The notes beneath the pieces were generated by a model. That model saw only the letters and a program-made list of their open reading frames with translations. It was not told where the DNA came from and made no database searches. The position numbers and the translations under genes are program-made. From the NCBI RefSeq assembly GCF_000765695.2, contig NZ_JRPB02000005.1:62001-126000 (forward strand): a DNA stretch of 64,000 nt, given 5' to 3'. Origin of the DNA: Helicobacter sp. MIT 11-5569 (GTDB lineage: Bacteria; Campylobacterota; Campylobacteria; Campylobacterales; Helicobacteraceae). Positions 46,042-55,325 of this stretch are shown in pieces (the first letter of the stretch is position 1; every line of letters begins with the position of its first letter).

Positions 46042-46072
46042 TTGACAAACACTAGGTATCAGGTTTTATAAT
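46042..46072 (+). promoter_or_regulatory. second MerR-type promoter, duplicate of 44808
   Basis: TTGACA and TATAAT again 19 bases apart, with a less perfect dyad (ACACTAGGTATCAGG). The flank actccctt-gcc-cttgacaaacac matches the first copy, so one promoter is probably a duplicate of the other. Confidence 0.65.
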
Positions 46073-46099
46073 GGTATTTTACTTTGACAAGGAGCAAAA

Positions 46100-46261
46100 A
46101 TGCACAACACAAACCGCCTAAAACTTCTCAAATCCCTTGTTTTGGGAATCTCTCTAGGCGCTATGCCACATTTTGCATTTGGACATTTTGAATTCAAAAT
46201 GCAGTTGATTGCACGCAAGGAAGTGATTATTGAAAGGATTTTGAAAGTCTATAAGTTGTAG
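46100..46261 (+). pseudogene. truncated secreted-protein reading frame
   Basis: ATG 46100 after AAGGAGCAAAA begins a 53-codon frame. It reads RLKLLKSLVLGISLGAMPHFAFG, a clear signal peptide, and then runs antisense through hsdR sequence to a TAG at 46261. The mature protein is lost; the break is near 46190-46205, where hsdR homology on the other strand also ends. It was presumably a periplasmic protein under the MerR-type promoter. Confidence 0.6.
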
Positions 46262-46618
46262 CAAGACACCCCGCGTTTCACCCTCAATAGTGATTTCAAG
46301 CTTTATCCCTTGTGTGAGATACGCACTGCATTTGGCATTAGATTCTAAAAGTTCCTCATTTTCTAGAGCTTTAAGCTTAGCTAATGCTTCATTAATAAGC
46401 CTCTCTTGCGTTTCTAGGGGGAGATAGGGCATTTTAGAATCTGCATTAAAATTAATCCCAAAATTAATTCTATGCATAGATTCTCTAAACTCATTTTCTA
46501 ATATCCACGCATTGCCCTTGCGCTCCAAATCTTTAGCATTTTTATATTCATAACCAAGCGTTGCTAAACCCTCTAAGAGTAAGGATTCTATGGTTGCTTC
46601 GTTGAGTTTATGGGGCAT
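46154..46618 (-). pseudogene. hsdR: HsdR N-terminal fragment (type I restriction)
   Basis: Matches only the first 140 or so residues of HsdR: TIESLLLEGLATLGYEY, ENEFRESMHRIN, then GIKLEITIEGETRG, LLQLIDFQNPFNNHFLACNQ. Full HsdR has about 1,000 residues. The family's text ends at ACNQ near 46200, after which it reads antisense to the secreted-protein remnant. The nuclease and motor domains are missing. ATG 46618 follows AAAGGACACAA. Confidence 0.82.
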
Positions 46619-46712
46619 TTGTGTCCTTTTAGTTTTTATTGTTTTTTCCCAATTGTAATATTAAATATTTATAGAAGCATCTCTTATAAGTTACAAATTA
46701 ATATCATTGTTG

Positions 46713-48350
46713 CTATTTTTGTGTGACACTAACGCTAGTTTCATCTTTAAATGGATTATTATAGTCAAATAAAGAAATTTCATCACTTTGTGTAATAGGC
46801 GTCATCTTGTCTATCTCATCTTTTAATATTACAGGATATTTTTTAAAAAGACTTTTAATCTCGTTGCAAGATAACCATTCATTATTCCATAATGATATTT
46901 TATCTTTTTTTCCTGCAAAAATGTCAGCCACTCTTTGACAAATAGATTCGGTAAAATTTTTATAATCAATATTTTTTTGCTTGATAATAGCTCTTTGTAA
47001 CCAAATTTGCATATATGAATTATTGTAAATTTTTTCAAGTTTTTGTATTGCCTTGTTAATAAAACTTTTTTTCTTTATTTCAACAAATAAAATTCCTAAA
47101 ATTGCCATTGCAAGTGGATATATTCTTGGATTTAATGAAACTATATCTATTAGAATAGCAACCAAAATTTCTTTATTTTCTTTGTCCTTCGTTTTAAACA
47201 AGTATTTATATTGTTCATTACTTCCATTTGATTTTTCTTTATATTTCTGATTTAAGTCTTTTAATAATTTATCTAAAGCCTTAGTAAGTGTCCCGCTATT
47301 TTCATATTCTAAAGAAAATTGGTGCAAAACCAAAAGTTGTTTTTGCAAGGTATTTTGTTCCTTTAAAATCGGCTCTACAAAAAGCCATTCTAATTTATCT
47401 TTTTTGATAGAACTTTGGATAACATTTTGTGAAGCAATTGTTTTGCTTGGGTTGAGTTTTAAGCCAGTCTCTGCAAGAATTTCTGATAAGTTTTTTAATA
47501 TCGTTTCTGCATTTTGTGGATTATTCACAAAAATTTTATAATCATCTCTATACCTTATGATTTTAAAATCCTTATTTTTAATTTTCTTTTCATTTCTCAT
47601 TTTTTTAGTCAATAGATTATCAATATATGCTAAAATAATTTCTACAATAAAATCCATTAATACTGAACCTTGAGGGATTCCATTTGTTTGCCCATAGGAC
47701 ATTTTTCTAATATATTTATCAATTTTATTACCCAATAAGTCATCATTCTTTTTTTCTTTTGCTATTTCTTTATTGTGTAAAGCCCAAGCAATAGAATGTG
47801 TATAAATAGATGGATAAAAATTAGTTATATCTGTATGAAATAAATAATTAAATTCTAAACTATATTTTATTGAATCTTGTTCGATACGATTCCACCATTG
47901 TAATACTTGTTCCGCTTTATTGGATTTTTTTGTTTCCGATATAATGGGAATACTAAAACATTGCACAAAACTTTTACTATTAAGTTCTTTGAATCTTTTT
48001 TGAATATTATTCCAATTTTCTTCTTGTGTGATTTCCCTAACAAGAAAAACATATAATACAGGATTTATTAATTCAAAAGGACGCCAATCATATTTAGCAT
48101 TTTTGTTGTTAAATAATTTATAATTTACATTTTCGCAATTTTCAATCTTTTTGTTTGAGCAAATTCCATTAAGTTCATATTTCTCAGTTTGAATCTTATC
48201 ATTAATTACATTGAGCAAAGGACAAAATTTTATATAGGGTGGCAAATCAAAATTGCAATAACTTTCTTCTTGTAAGAAAAATTCTCTAGCTTCTTCAGCA
48301 TTAATTTTTAAAATATTTTTTACTTTATCTCTCAACATTTCCTCACTCAA
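46713..48350 (-). CDS. reverse transcriptase, defence-type (Abi/UG-like), in the type I RM operon
   Basis: A 545-residue reverse transcriptase. Motif A is HTDITNFYPS (Asp174), motif B is GIPQGSVLMDF (224-234), motif C is YRDD (267-270), an unusual form of YxDD, and motif D is GLKLNPSKT (296-304). The N-terminal FFLQEESYCNFDLPPYIKF and a helical C-terminal domain of about 240 residues recall the Abi/'unknown group' defence RTs. I cannot name the class. A TTG start at 48350 (or ATG 48338) overlaps the hsdS stop. The frame is intact, unlike its RM neighbours. Confidence 0.85.
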   Translation of the reverse strand: MSEEMLRDKVKNILKINAEEAREFFLQEESYCNFDLPPYIKFCPLLNVINDKIQTEKYELNGICSNKKIENCENVNYKLFNNKNAKYDWRPFELINPVLYVFLVREITQEENWNNIQKRFKELNSKSFVQCFSIPIISETKKSNKAEQVLQWWNRIEQDSIKYSLEFNYLFHTDITNFYPSIYTHSIAWALHNKEIAKEKKNDDLLGNKIDKYIRKMSYGQTNGIPQGSVLMDFIVEIILAYIDNLLTKKMRNEKKIKNKDFKIIRYRDDYKIFVNNPQNAETILKNLSEILAETGLKLNPSKTIASQNVIQSSIKKDKLEWLFVEPILKEQNTLQKQLLVLHQFSLEYENSGTLTKALDKLLKDLNQKYKEKSNGSNEQYKYLFKTKDKENKEILVAILIDIVSLNPRIYPLAMAILGILFVEIKKKSFINKAIQKLEKIYNNSYMQIWLQRAIIKQKNIDYKNFTESICQRVADIFAGKKDKISLWNNEWLSCNEIKSLFKKYPVILKDEIDKMTPITQSDEISLFDYNNPFKDETSVSVTQK

Positions 48351-49557
48351 ATATCTTCCTCAACACCAAATCCCGCATTTGTTGCAAGTTTAAAATCTCT
48401 TTTGTATTGTGTGATATTCTATCAAAATACACTTTTAGATTTATTGTTTTCAAATATTCTTTATTAGGTTTAATTATTGGATAATTGGCTATATCATTTT
48501 TATTAATGTGTTGTTGTGCTCCACCTGTTTGATTCAAAATAATTTTATCAATATTAAACTTTATCCATAGATATAAAAATTCACTTGAAAACTCAAGATT
48601 TGGAATAATTCCTACCACTGATTGATTCGCACAAGAATCAGTTTCAAGCAAACTGACTTGTCCTAAAGTTGCTCCTGTGATAGCCACAACCACACTGCCT
48701 TTAGGTAAAAGTTTTGTATTAGATTTTTGCAAACCTAATTTGGTAATATATTTTGTAGGACTTATGATTCTAAATTTATTAATTTCTCCTGAATTAATCC
48801 AAGCAATATCGCCTCCCAAATACTCACTTTTTGCAGTATTTGGAGTTACGTCTAATTCTATTTCTTACATAATCCCCCAACTTCCCTATTTCCCATTTAT
48901 CTTTATTCGTATTTTTGCTTGTAAAAAGTGAATTTTGTAGATTCTCTATAAACTTATGGCGGAAGAGGGTTAGGACTAAGGATTCTAAGGTTTTGTTTTG
49001 CCACGTAAGTAAATCAATCTTATCATCAAAACTACTTAGAATCTCCGCAATTTGGTTTTGGATAGGTAGGGGTGGGAGACTTAGAATAAAATCTTGTAAA
49101 ACATCAATTTGCACTCTTTCTCTGCCTGAGCTCCATGTCATTGATTTAATGGCAGTTTTTCTAAATCTTTCACTTCTTGCTAAATAATATAAAAAGTGCT
49201 TATTGCTTATATCTTTCTTTTCTCTTAAAACAATAAATTCTGTTGAACCAAATGCTATTTCATTATTTTGCAGAAAATCCACAAATGCAGTTTTGCCATT
49301 TTCTAAGCAAGGAGTGATTCTTGCTAGGAGTGTATCTCCATTTCTAAATTTACTTCCACCCTTAAAGGATTCCAAACCATAAGAATAAATTTTTTTATTG
49401 AATGGCTCTAAATTGTCCATAGAAACCTTTTTGTAGGGGATATTTTTTTGTAAAGATTCTTTGGGATTAAACTCCACAACCTCCCCCAACCTTACTTCTT
49501 TCCATTGCTGTTTATGGGGAGGGATTCAAAAAAATTTGGCTTAAATTTTTGATTCAT
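48343..49557 (-). pseudogene. hsdS: HsdS specificity subunit, two frameshifts
   Basis: Specificity subunit of a type I RM enzyme with two target-recognition halves, each ending in a conserved helix (QIAEILSSFDDKIDLL; the second is shorter). ATG 49557 follows AAAAGGAAAGTA. The frame breaks near 49520 (adding one C gives PHKQQWKEVRLGEVV) and near 48869 (removing one A gives DYVEIELDVTPNTAKSEYLGGD). Either frameshift would abolish the full protein. The last base pairs overlap the reverse transcriptase start. Confidence 0.85.
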
Positions 49558-49655
49558 TACTTTCCTTTTGGGATTGTAAAAGAGATTCCATTATTAACGC
49601 TCCATTTTATTTATTGTTTTTGCTTGATTTAATAAATTTATGGTATAATTTTAGC

Positions 49656-50231
49656 TCATTCACGGCGGTGCTTTACCGCCATTTCATATCCACTATTTAC
49701 ATACTTGCTTATCTCATCATCAAAACAATCAAGCATATCATCTAAAAACTTTTCAATTTTATGTGTTTCTATGCCAACTAAAATCTTTGTCTGTCCAAAT
49801 AATAGGCAAGTGGAAAGTCTAGGTGTGCCATTGGTGTTTTGTTTGAATAGATTTTCAAAATGAAAGGCTCTGTTGCGGATTGTGCGGAATAGTGAATAGG
49901 CTATCTCTACTTTTTGATAGTTTCTCATCTTGTCTTTTTTATTAAATGATGAGTAATCTTTAAAGTTTATATGCGTTAAGTCAATGAGTTTATTATGTAT
50001 TTTAGTGCATTTCATTAAGCTACACCAAAAGCCTAGTGTCTGCGTGGAGATGAAGTGATTATCCTCTAAATCAAGCAAAGCGGCAATTTTGTTTCTTGTG
50101 ATAATCTCCAAAAGCCCTATTTTAAAGCTCAAATGACTGATAAGCAAAAAATTCTCATAATGCTGTTTTGGGTTTTTATAACTTTGTAGCCTTTTTTGTG
50201 AAAAGAGTTTATGCTGTTTTGCTATATCCAC
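49656..50231 (-). CDS. Abi-like HEPN protein
   Basis: About 191 residues from a GTG at 50231 that follows AAAAAGGAATATA; the frame is open to 50276. The N-terminal SQKRLQSYKN, the ITRNKIAALL helix and the late RTIRNRAFHFENLF fit the abortive-infection Abi family with an HEPN ribonuclease motif R119-xxxx-H124. Known members are RNases that halt growth on infection. It is inserted between hsdM and hsdS. A hairpin-rich region lies just upstream. Confidence 0.75.
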   Translation of the reverse strand: MDIAKQHKLFSQKRLQSYKNPKQHYENFLLISHLSFKIGLLEIITRNKIAALLDLEDNHFISTQTLGFWCSLMKCTKIHNKLIDLTHINFKDYSSFNKKDKMRNYQKVEIAYSLFRTIRNRAFHFENLFKQNTNGTPRLSTCLLFGQTKILVGIETHKIEKFLDDMLDCFDDEISKYVNSGYEMAVKHRRE

Positions 50232-50314
50232 TATATTCCTTTTTAGAATCCAAATTATTATTTTATATATTCCCACGATTTTTAAAACTTGTATTAGAAT
50301 AATTATACTACAAT

Positions 50315-50395
50315 TCTAGCAGTTCAGAGGGCTAACCTGCCAAAAGTGCGGGGAACTCTTCAGTGAGAGGCTACTCTGAATTTCTTTTTTAACAT
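50315..50395 (-). ncRNA. possible structured RNA upstream of the Abi/HEPN gene
   Basis: On the minus strand TTCAGAG (50374-50380) pairs with CTCTGAA (50323-50329). An inner hairpin CTCT-CACTGA-AGAG and a GC-rich block (CCCCGCAC, GGCAGG) stand out in AT-rich DNA. Between it and the HEPN gene lies GTATAATTA, a possible separate promoter. AbiF-type HEPN genes are known to have an upstream noncoding RNA, which is why I list it. On the plus strand it is followed by TTTCTTTTTT, so a terminator is the main alternative. Confidence 0.4.
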
Positions 50396-50433
50396 TTGAT
50401 ACTTCTTTTTTCTTTCAATGAATTTTAAAATTA

Positions 50434-50700
50434 TCATTTTTTATACACTTCCCCGCGAGAATCTGCCTTGTAGGCATAGATGATTAGAATCTTATCTTCT
50501 CTTATTTCATAGAGGATTCTATATTTACCTATTCTTAAGTAATAGTGGTTTTCATAGCCTTGCATCTTTTTGGTATCTTGTGTGTTGTTGTAGGGATTTT
50601 GTGCGATAAGCTCCAAAGCACTAAGGATTTTAGGTGCTAAGTCGCGATGTTTAAGCAAAAACTTCTCTATATCTTTGCTATATTCTAAAATACTGCTCAT
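50434..50700 (-). CDS. RelE-family toxin
   Basis: An 88-residue RelE/ParE-fold toxin. It shows FLLKHRDLAPKILSALE at the start and the core YLRIGKYRILYEI with the positively charged residues of RelE mRNA interferases, ending ADSRGEVYKK. It overlaps the antitoxin by ATGA. It lies between hsdM and the Abi gene in the ruined type I RM operon. Confidence 0.85.
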   Translation of the reverse strand: MSSILEYSKDIEKFLLKHRDLAPKILSALELIAQNPYNNTQDTKKMQGYENHYYLRIGKYRILYEIREDKILIIYAYKADSRGEVYKK

Positions 50701-50972
50701 AGTCCAAACTTTCGCTTTAGCTCTTCGTGGCTTATTGTCTCGCCTCTTTCTAGCTCTTTTAACGCCTTTTTGTAGGCTTTTTCATCTTCTTTTGTCCAAA
50801 TCGTATCAGGGTCAATACTACTTGTTATGCTAAAGGGAATCTCGCCGGTTTTGAGCACTTTTGCTGCAAACATTCTAAAGGCTGTCCCCATATCTAGCCC
50901 CATATCTTTAAGCATTGCTTCTAGCACTTCTTTGTCGTTACTATCCATTCTAAATTGCACAACTGAAGTCAT
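50697..50972 (-). CDS. RelB/DinJ-family antitoxin
   Basis: A 91-residue protein with a ribbon-helix-helix start (TSVVQFRMDSNDKEVLEAMLKD), then GTAFRMFAAKVLKTGEIPFSI, typical of RelB/DinJ antitoxins that bind the promoter. The C-terminal part, rich in Lys and Glu, covers the toxin. It overlaps relE. Confidence 0.87.
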   Translation of the reverse strand: MTSVVQFRMDSNDKEVLEAMLKDMGLDMGTAFRMFAAKVLKTGEIPFSITSSIDPDTIWTKEDEKAYKKALKELERGETISHEELKRKFGL

Positions 50973-51087
50973 TTTCTATCCTTTTGTATGGTTTTGTATT
51001 ATTTTGTAAGTAATTGTAGCATAAATTAGCTATTTTTTCACTTCCGCTCATAAGTGCTAGGTTGGCTAGAATCTTTGCATTCAGGGC

Positions 51088-51738
51088 TTACTCCTCTTCT
51101 ATCTGCTCTGTAAGCTCTGCTTTAAGACGCATAAACTCACTTGCAAAGTCAAATTCTTACTCACTATCTGCTAATCCCACATAACGCCCGGGAGTGAGGA
51201 CAAATCCAAGCTTGGCTATCTCCTGCTTGCTCGCACTTTTGCAAAAGCCCTTAATATCATCAATATTTCCTTGATGGCTCTGCACAAAGGCTTCACTTTG
51301 CACAAACATGCCTCCACTTCCAAAGCATAGGTCAAACACGCGCCCACCAAATGGCTCAAGCATTGTAACTAATAACTCTACAACACTCTTTTTGGCATAG
51401 ACTTTGGGCAAAACACCTTTTAGGCTTTTGTTTTCTTGCTCTAAACTTTGCATTGCAGAATCAAGTATAACGCCGATATTGCTTTGTTTGGCATTTTGCA
51501 TAATATAATCCCAACGCGATTTTAGCGGGACAAAAAACGCATTGCGTGCAAGATATTCATCTTTGTCTTCCACATCTCCACCCTCATTTTGCACCTCTTC
51601 AAAGGTGCTTTGGTATCTATCGCCAATGTATTTTAAGAAAACTAGCCCTAAGACAATATGCTTATATTCTGCTGCGTCTATGTTTTTGCGGAGTTTATCT
51701 GCAGCAATAAAAAGAGTTTGTTCAAGAGATTTTGCCAT
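51088..51738 (-). pseudogene. hsdM: HsdM remnant with internal deletion and nonsense codon
   Basis: Methyltransferase subunit of type I RM, reduced to about 217 codons of some 500. The N-terminus is normal (MAKSLEQTLFIAADKLRKN). Motif I reads DLCFGSGG in place of the usual DPxxGSGG. After HQGNIDDI it jumps straight to IKGFCKSAS, skipping the catalytic NPPF region. The C-terminal FVLTPGRYVGLADSE ends in TAA, although the frame continues past it as EFDFASEFMRLKAEL to 51088. It is dead on three counts. Confidence 0.88.
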
Positions 51739-52002
51739 AGTATTCCTTGTGCGACTTAAAGATTTAAGTATTGTAGCATAGGCATTGTTAAGCAACTTTA
51801 TATTGTAAATTTTTTCTCTCAAACGATTCCACAAGTAATTTTTAATTCCTGAAAAAGCAAAAAATACAAGCAAAATTTACAAATCGTAACACAAAAGTTA
51901 TAGAAGTTACATTTACTAACCACTATACTTTAAAGTTAAAATTTTATTATGTTAATATTAAAGCTATTCTAATATCAAAAAATTCTTAATGGATTATAAA
52001 CA

Positions 52003-53989
52003 ATGTGGAATCCTATTAAAACTTTTTCAAATTTAAGCATTATTGTAAAATTAAGTCTGCTTGTATCGTTGTCGATTATTTTTGTTATTTCGCTTGGAAA
52101 TATATGGAGTTACCTGTATTTAAAAGAATATAATTTAGAATCCATAGAGAACACTCAAAGAGAAATCAATACTAATACACTCAAGGCATTAGAATTTTAT
52201 TTCAATACACAGCAAGTTGCCTTGCAGGCTTTAAGAAAAGAAATTGTAGAGAATCCAAACTTAAGTGATAAAGAAATTATCAACCTGCTTGAGCTTTTTA
52301 GGGTAGGAAAAGATTTGGATTTATTGTATATCGGACTTGATAAGAGTATTAAAAATATTCGTTCTAATGGCAAGATTCTATCTTTAGAGACAAACTATGA
52401 TGTGCGCGAAAGAGGTTGGTATAAATTTGCAAAGAATAAAACTAGTCAAGGTGAAATAGAGTTTGGCATAACAACTCCTTACAAAGATAGTAGCGGAAAT
52501 ATTAGCGTAAGTTATGTTTTGCCAATGTATCGAGATGGAGAGTTTATCGGCGTTATCGCGAGTGATGATAATTTAAGCAAATTAAGCAATCTCTTAGAAG
52601 TTGGAAAGACAAAAGTTGGCACCACAAATGTTTATGATAGCGATGGCACAATTGTATTTCATACTGAACAAGACAAAGTTTTAAGCAAGAATACTTTGAG
52701 TGAGAATATTGCTAAGAGTTTGCAAACAAATCCCGGATTAACTAATGGAACATTGTTTGAAGTCGTAGATAATGAGAAAGAATTAAGCGAAGTAATTTGC
52801 AGCAATATCGCAAAAACAAATTTTGTAGCTTGTTCTATAGTTAAAAAAGATTTTTACTACAAAGAACTTAGAAACAATCTCGTGCGTCAAGTTATCAGCG
52901 GAGGCATAGGAATCTTAATAGCTTTGTCGCTTGTTACCATTGTATTATTTTATATTCTTTCACCACTTAAAAAACTTCAATGGGGGATTCAAAACTTCTT
53001 TGATTATTTAAATTTTAAGCGTAAAGATATTGCGAAAAATCCCATTATTGCCGATGATGAAATAGGAAAAATTACTGAAAAAATCAATGATGGTATTGAG
53101 CAAACCAAACAAAGATACCAGCAAGAAGAAGTTATGCTTAAAGAAACGATTCAAGTTTGCCAAGATATAGAGCAAGGCATTCTCTCCTCAAGGATTACTG
53201 CGATTCCAAATAACCCAAATTTATTAAATTTGCAAAAAAATTTTAATTTATTTTTAGATATTTTAGAAAAAAAGATTGGCTCGAATTTTAATCTCATCTC
53301 TGAAATTTTAGACTGCTATAAAAATTCTAATTTTACCGCAAAAGTGCAAAATGAAAAAGGAGAAATGGAAGTCAATATTAACGCTTTAGGAATTGAAATT
53401 TCTAAAATGCTAAACCAAAGAAAAGAATTTGCAAATCTTCTTAATGAAAAAGCTAGAAAACATTGTTAAAGTTTTATCTAATAATTCTACTTCTCAAAAC
53501 GAAGAATTAGACAAAACGGCAGAAATTTTAAATGATATTACGCTCTCAATGCAGCAAATTGGAACCAAAGCCGATGATGTCATTCACCAAAGTGGTGGTA
53601 TTAAAGACGTCATTACTATGATTGGTGATATAGCAAATCAAACGAATCTTCTAGCGTTAAATGCAGCTATTGAAGCAGCAAGAGCAGGAGAAGCTGGACG
53701 TGGATTTGCTGTAGTTTCTGAAGAGGTTAGAAAACTAGCAGAAAAAACACAAAAATCTCTAATAGAGATTGAGACAAACACTAATGTGTTGATTCAATCT
53801 ATCAATGATATGGCATCAACCTTACAGGAGAAAATTATCAATATCACCAAAACTAATGAAAGTATCTCGAATATCAATACAGAAATTCATAGCAATATAC
53901 AATTTATTCGTGAAACTGATACTATCTCAAGTAGCATCAAAACCATTGCCACAGATATTTTAGAAGACATCAAGAAAAAGCAATTTTAA
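52003..53989 (+). pseudogene. methyl-accepting chemotaxis protein, single-base frameshift
   Basis: Chemoreceptor with a membrane helix at residues 14-38, a periplasmic dCache-like sensor (YDVRERGWYK, GEIEFGITTPYKDSSG), a second helix near residue 300, and a HAMP-like linker. The first frame stops at 53469 after [10 protein letters not shown]. The second carries the signalling tip, [19 protein letters not shown] and [16 protein letters not shown], to 53989. Removing one A near 53455 joins them (NEKAENIVKVL). Without the fix there is a sensor with no signalling domain. Confidence 0.85.
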
Positions 53990-54039
53990 CTTAAAGATGA
54001 AGTATAATTTAGCTATAATACTTCATTTGGGATTCTTTT

Positions 54040-54963
54040 ATGCGATTTCATCATAAAACACTCTTTCAAACTACACAAGCCCCTAGCCGTATGATTTTTG
54101 GGCATATTCTTGCACTTTTGACCATGATTGTTTGGGGGGCTACTTTTAGCTCTACCAAGACACTTTTAGAGGATTTTTTAGCAAGTGAGATTCTTCTATT
54201 TCGCTTCTTTGTTGCTTTTTTATTTTTGCTACTTTTGCGCCCAAAAGCTTTAGAATTTCGCGGAATCAAAGCAGAGATTCTGCTTGTGCTTTGTGGGCTT
54301 AGCGGGGGTTGTTTGTATTTTTTATTAGAAAATATTGCACTTTATTTTACGACTGCTTCTAATGCGAGTGTGCTTGTTTCTATTAATCCGATTTTCACAG
54401 GAATTTTAGGGTTTTTGCTGCTTAAAAAACCTTTGAGCCGATATTTTTTATGGGGATTCCTTTTAGCAAGTGTTGGAATCGTTTTTGTCATTTTTCGTGG
54501 GGAATTTTCTGTAACACTCTCTCCACTTGGAGATATGCTTTGTTTGCTTGCTGGTGTTGTTTGGTCGTTTTATACGATTATTTTGGATAAAGTTTTTATT
54601 CTCTTTAAAGGACAAAGCCATCTACTCATCACGCGCAAAGTGTTTTTTTATGGAATCATTTTTACTTTACCTTTTGCGATTTTTGGCACATTTGAAAGAG
54701 GAGATTTTCCACTTCATCGCTTCGTAGAGATTCCAAACTTATTAAATCTTTTGTTTTTGGGGTTTGTCGCATCGGCTTTGTGCTATCTAAGCTGGAATGC
54801 AACAATGAAAATTTTAGGCATTTACAAAGCAAGTGCCTATATCTACACGATTCCGCTTTTTGGAGTGTTAAGCGCGGTTTTGAGCTTGGGTGAAACGTTA
54901 GATAGTTATATTATTATTGGTGGGATTTTGATTTTGCTTGGGCTTGTGCTATCCCAAAAATAA
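54040..54963 (+). CDS. EamA/DMT-family transporter
   Basis: A 307-residue inner-membrane protein with ten hydrophobic segments in two EamA repeats: FFVAFLFLLLLR, NASVLVSINPIFTGILGF, then SALCYLSWNATMKILGIYKAS. Substrate unknown. A TATAAT-like box (GCTATAATAC) precedes it. It is a different subgroup from the transporter at 11450. Confidence 0.85.
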   Translation: MRFHHKTLFQTTQAPSRMIFGHILALLTMIVWGATFSSTKTLLEDFLASEILLFRFFVAFLFLLLLRPKALEFRGIKAEILLVLCGLSGGCLYFLLENIALYFTTASNASVLVSINPIFTGILGFLLLKKPLSRYFLWGFLLASVGIVFVIFRGEFSVTLSPLGDMLCLLAGVVWSFYTIILDKVFILFKGQSHLLITRKVFFYGIIFTLPFAIFGTFERGDFPLHRFVEIPNLLNLLFLGFVASALCYLSWNATMKILGIYKASAYIYTIPLFGVLSAVLSLGETLDSYIIIGGILILLGLVLSQK

Positions 54964-54980
54964 TTTGGATTCCACAAAAT

Positions 54981-55325
54981 TTAAGACAAACTTTTATAAT
55001 ACTCCCCCCATTGTTCCAAACTTTCAATCACACTTTTAAGGCTAAGTCCTAGCTCTGTAAGGCGATATTCTACTCTAGGCGGGACTTCGGCATAAACTTT
55101 ACGCGTAATAAGTTTGACATCTTCAAGCTCACGCAGATTTTGTGTCAAAACCTTTTGTGAAATATTTTGGTTTTTGGTGGCACTAATTGACTTTTTGAGC
55201 TCGCCAAAACGCATTGTTCCATTTAGTAAATCGCGAATAATTAAAAGCTTCCATTTGTTGCCAACGAGATTAAGCGTTGTTTCCACTGGACAAAGAGAAT
55301 GATAAAATGTATTCTTTTGTGTCAT
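54981..55325 (-). CDS. HxlR-family transcriptional regulator
   Basis: A 114-residue winged-helix regulator with the HxlR pattern: CPVETTLNLVGNKWKLLIIRDLL, MRFGELKKSI, then SQKVLTQNLRELE and VEYRLTELGLSL. A single cysteine, Cys12, sits at the redox-sensing position found in many members. It is divergent from the NAD(P)-binding protein gene, and probably controls that intergenic region. Confidence 0.9.
   Translation of the reverse strand: MTQKNTFYHSLCPVETTLNLVGNKWKLLIIRDLLNGTMRFGELKKSISATKNQNISQKVLTQNLRELEDVKLITRKVYAEVPPRVEYRLTELGLSLKSVIESLEQWGEYYKSLS

Noticed and set aside
54066-54727. Overlapping frames inside the DMT transporter gene
   Set aside because: Shadows of a well-supported membrane protein frame.
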